In this document: one piece after another, positions 63,672 to 64,000 of the stretch
How positions within the stretch are numbered: the stretch's first letter is position 1
Layout: every line of letters starts with the position of its first letter
Assembly: GCA_002099365.1 (NCBI GenBank)
Contig: MSED01000001.1
Coordinates: forward strand, 2,604,001-2,668,000
DNA length: 64,000 nt
Reading direction: 5' to 3'
DNA from: Phialophora verrucosa
Lineage: Eukaryota; Ascomycota; Eurotiomycetes; Chaetothyriales; Herpotrichiellaceae
Notes under the pieces: generated by a model
The model's input: only the letters and a program-made list of their open reading frames with translations
Told to the model about the DNA's origin: nothing
Database searches by the model: none
Program-made: the position numbers and the translations under genes

Positions 63672-64000
63672 ATGGCCACCTCTCCAGCTGAGGGCGTCTC
63701 GATACGAACAATCCGACTGAAAGTGCTATACACGTTTGATTCTGAGCAAAAAGATAATCACCTTGCACGATGGCCACAGCCTTTAGAGGTGCAGACCGCC
63801 TTCATCGACGAAATAAATCAGATTGGTGTTGTAGACCTGCGAACGTGCTTGGAAGCTGTGACGACTGCTAGTCCCGAGCTTACAACCTTCGCCGAGAATG
63901 ACTACACGATCTACGCGTATGACTACTCAGAACCTGATACACCTTTAGTGGGACAAGGCATGCTGTCGAAAGCACTCAATGGCCAAGCTCCGAGCGCAGA
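63672..64000 (+). CDS. SPT21: SPT21/Ams2-like regulator, N-terminal part (cut by window edge)
   Basis: First 109 codons, open to the window end. The sequence (SIRTIRLKVLYTFDSEQKDN, LARWPQPLEVQTAF, IGVVDLRTCLEAVTTASPEL, DYTIYAYDYSEPDTPLVGQG) matches the conserved N-terminal domain of fungal Spt21/Ams2 proteins. These control histone gene transcription and, in fission yeast, CENP-A loading; many carry a GATA-type zinc finger further down, not visible here. The start is the first ATG in frame, in a good context (CGCC before ATG). Confidence 0.78.
   Translation, partial: MATSPAEGVSIRTIRLKVLYTFDSEQKDNHLARWPQPLEVQTAFIDEINQIGVVDLRTCLEAVTTASPELTTFAENDYTIYAYDYSEPDTPLVGQGMLSKALNGQAPSA

Overview
The window is nuclear DNA from a filamentous ascomycete. 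Evidence: genes lie on both strands about every 2 kb; most are split by short introns (mostly 46-112 nt) with GTRNGT donors and YAG acceptors; and the families present are fungal (Zn2Cys6 regulator, GMC oxidoreductase, UNC93-like carrier, HET relic, ankyrin protein, APQ12, SRP21, SPT21-like). The protein flavour suggests Eurotiomycetes, possibly a black yeast of Chaetothyriales, but that placement rests on memory of similar proteins and not on a search. All exon joins were read by eye from splice signals, frame and family motifs; every multi-exon model closes in frame.

Left part (1-20.6 kb), conserved housekeeping genes: S-adenosylmethionine synthetase (cut by the window edge), GPN-loop GTPase GPN3, nuclear-pore/envelope protein APQ12, a long coiled-coil protein, a PTM1/GPR107-type Golgi membrane protein, a DUF1308 protein, the WD40 protein SWD2, the mitochondrial oxaloacetate carrier OAC1, the ribonucleotide reductase small subunit RNR2 and the SRP9/21 subunit.

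Middle part (22.7-49.4 kb), accessory block. From 22.7 to 39.1 kb lie eight genes that look like one catabolic unit: RraA/HMG-aldolase-like protein, old-yellow-enzyme reductase, UNC93-like transporter, cyclase-family hydrolase, amidase, class III PLP aminotransferase, Zn2Cys6 transcription factor and a metal-dependent amidohydrolase. Three different hydrolases of C-N bonds plus a reductase, an aminotransferase, an aldolase, a carrier and a regulator suggest uptake and stepwise dismantling of a nitrogen-containing (probably cyclic amide) compound. The substrate cannot be read from sequence. Next come a bacterial-type NYN-LOTUS RNA-binding nuclease, an ankyrin protein abutting a decayed HET-domain fragment and a TpA-rich relic, a GMC oxidoreductase convergent with an alpha/beta hydrolase, and a lineage-specific tandem-repeat protein.

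Right part (50-64 kb), housekeeping again: a large kinesin, the RIO2 kinase, dihydroxyacetone kinase, the spliceosomal protein SmD2 (easily missed because of two tiny exons) and the start of an SPT21/Ams2-like histone-gene regulator running off the end. I saw no tRNA, rRNA, CRISPR array or intact transposon.
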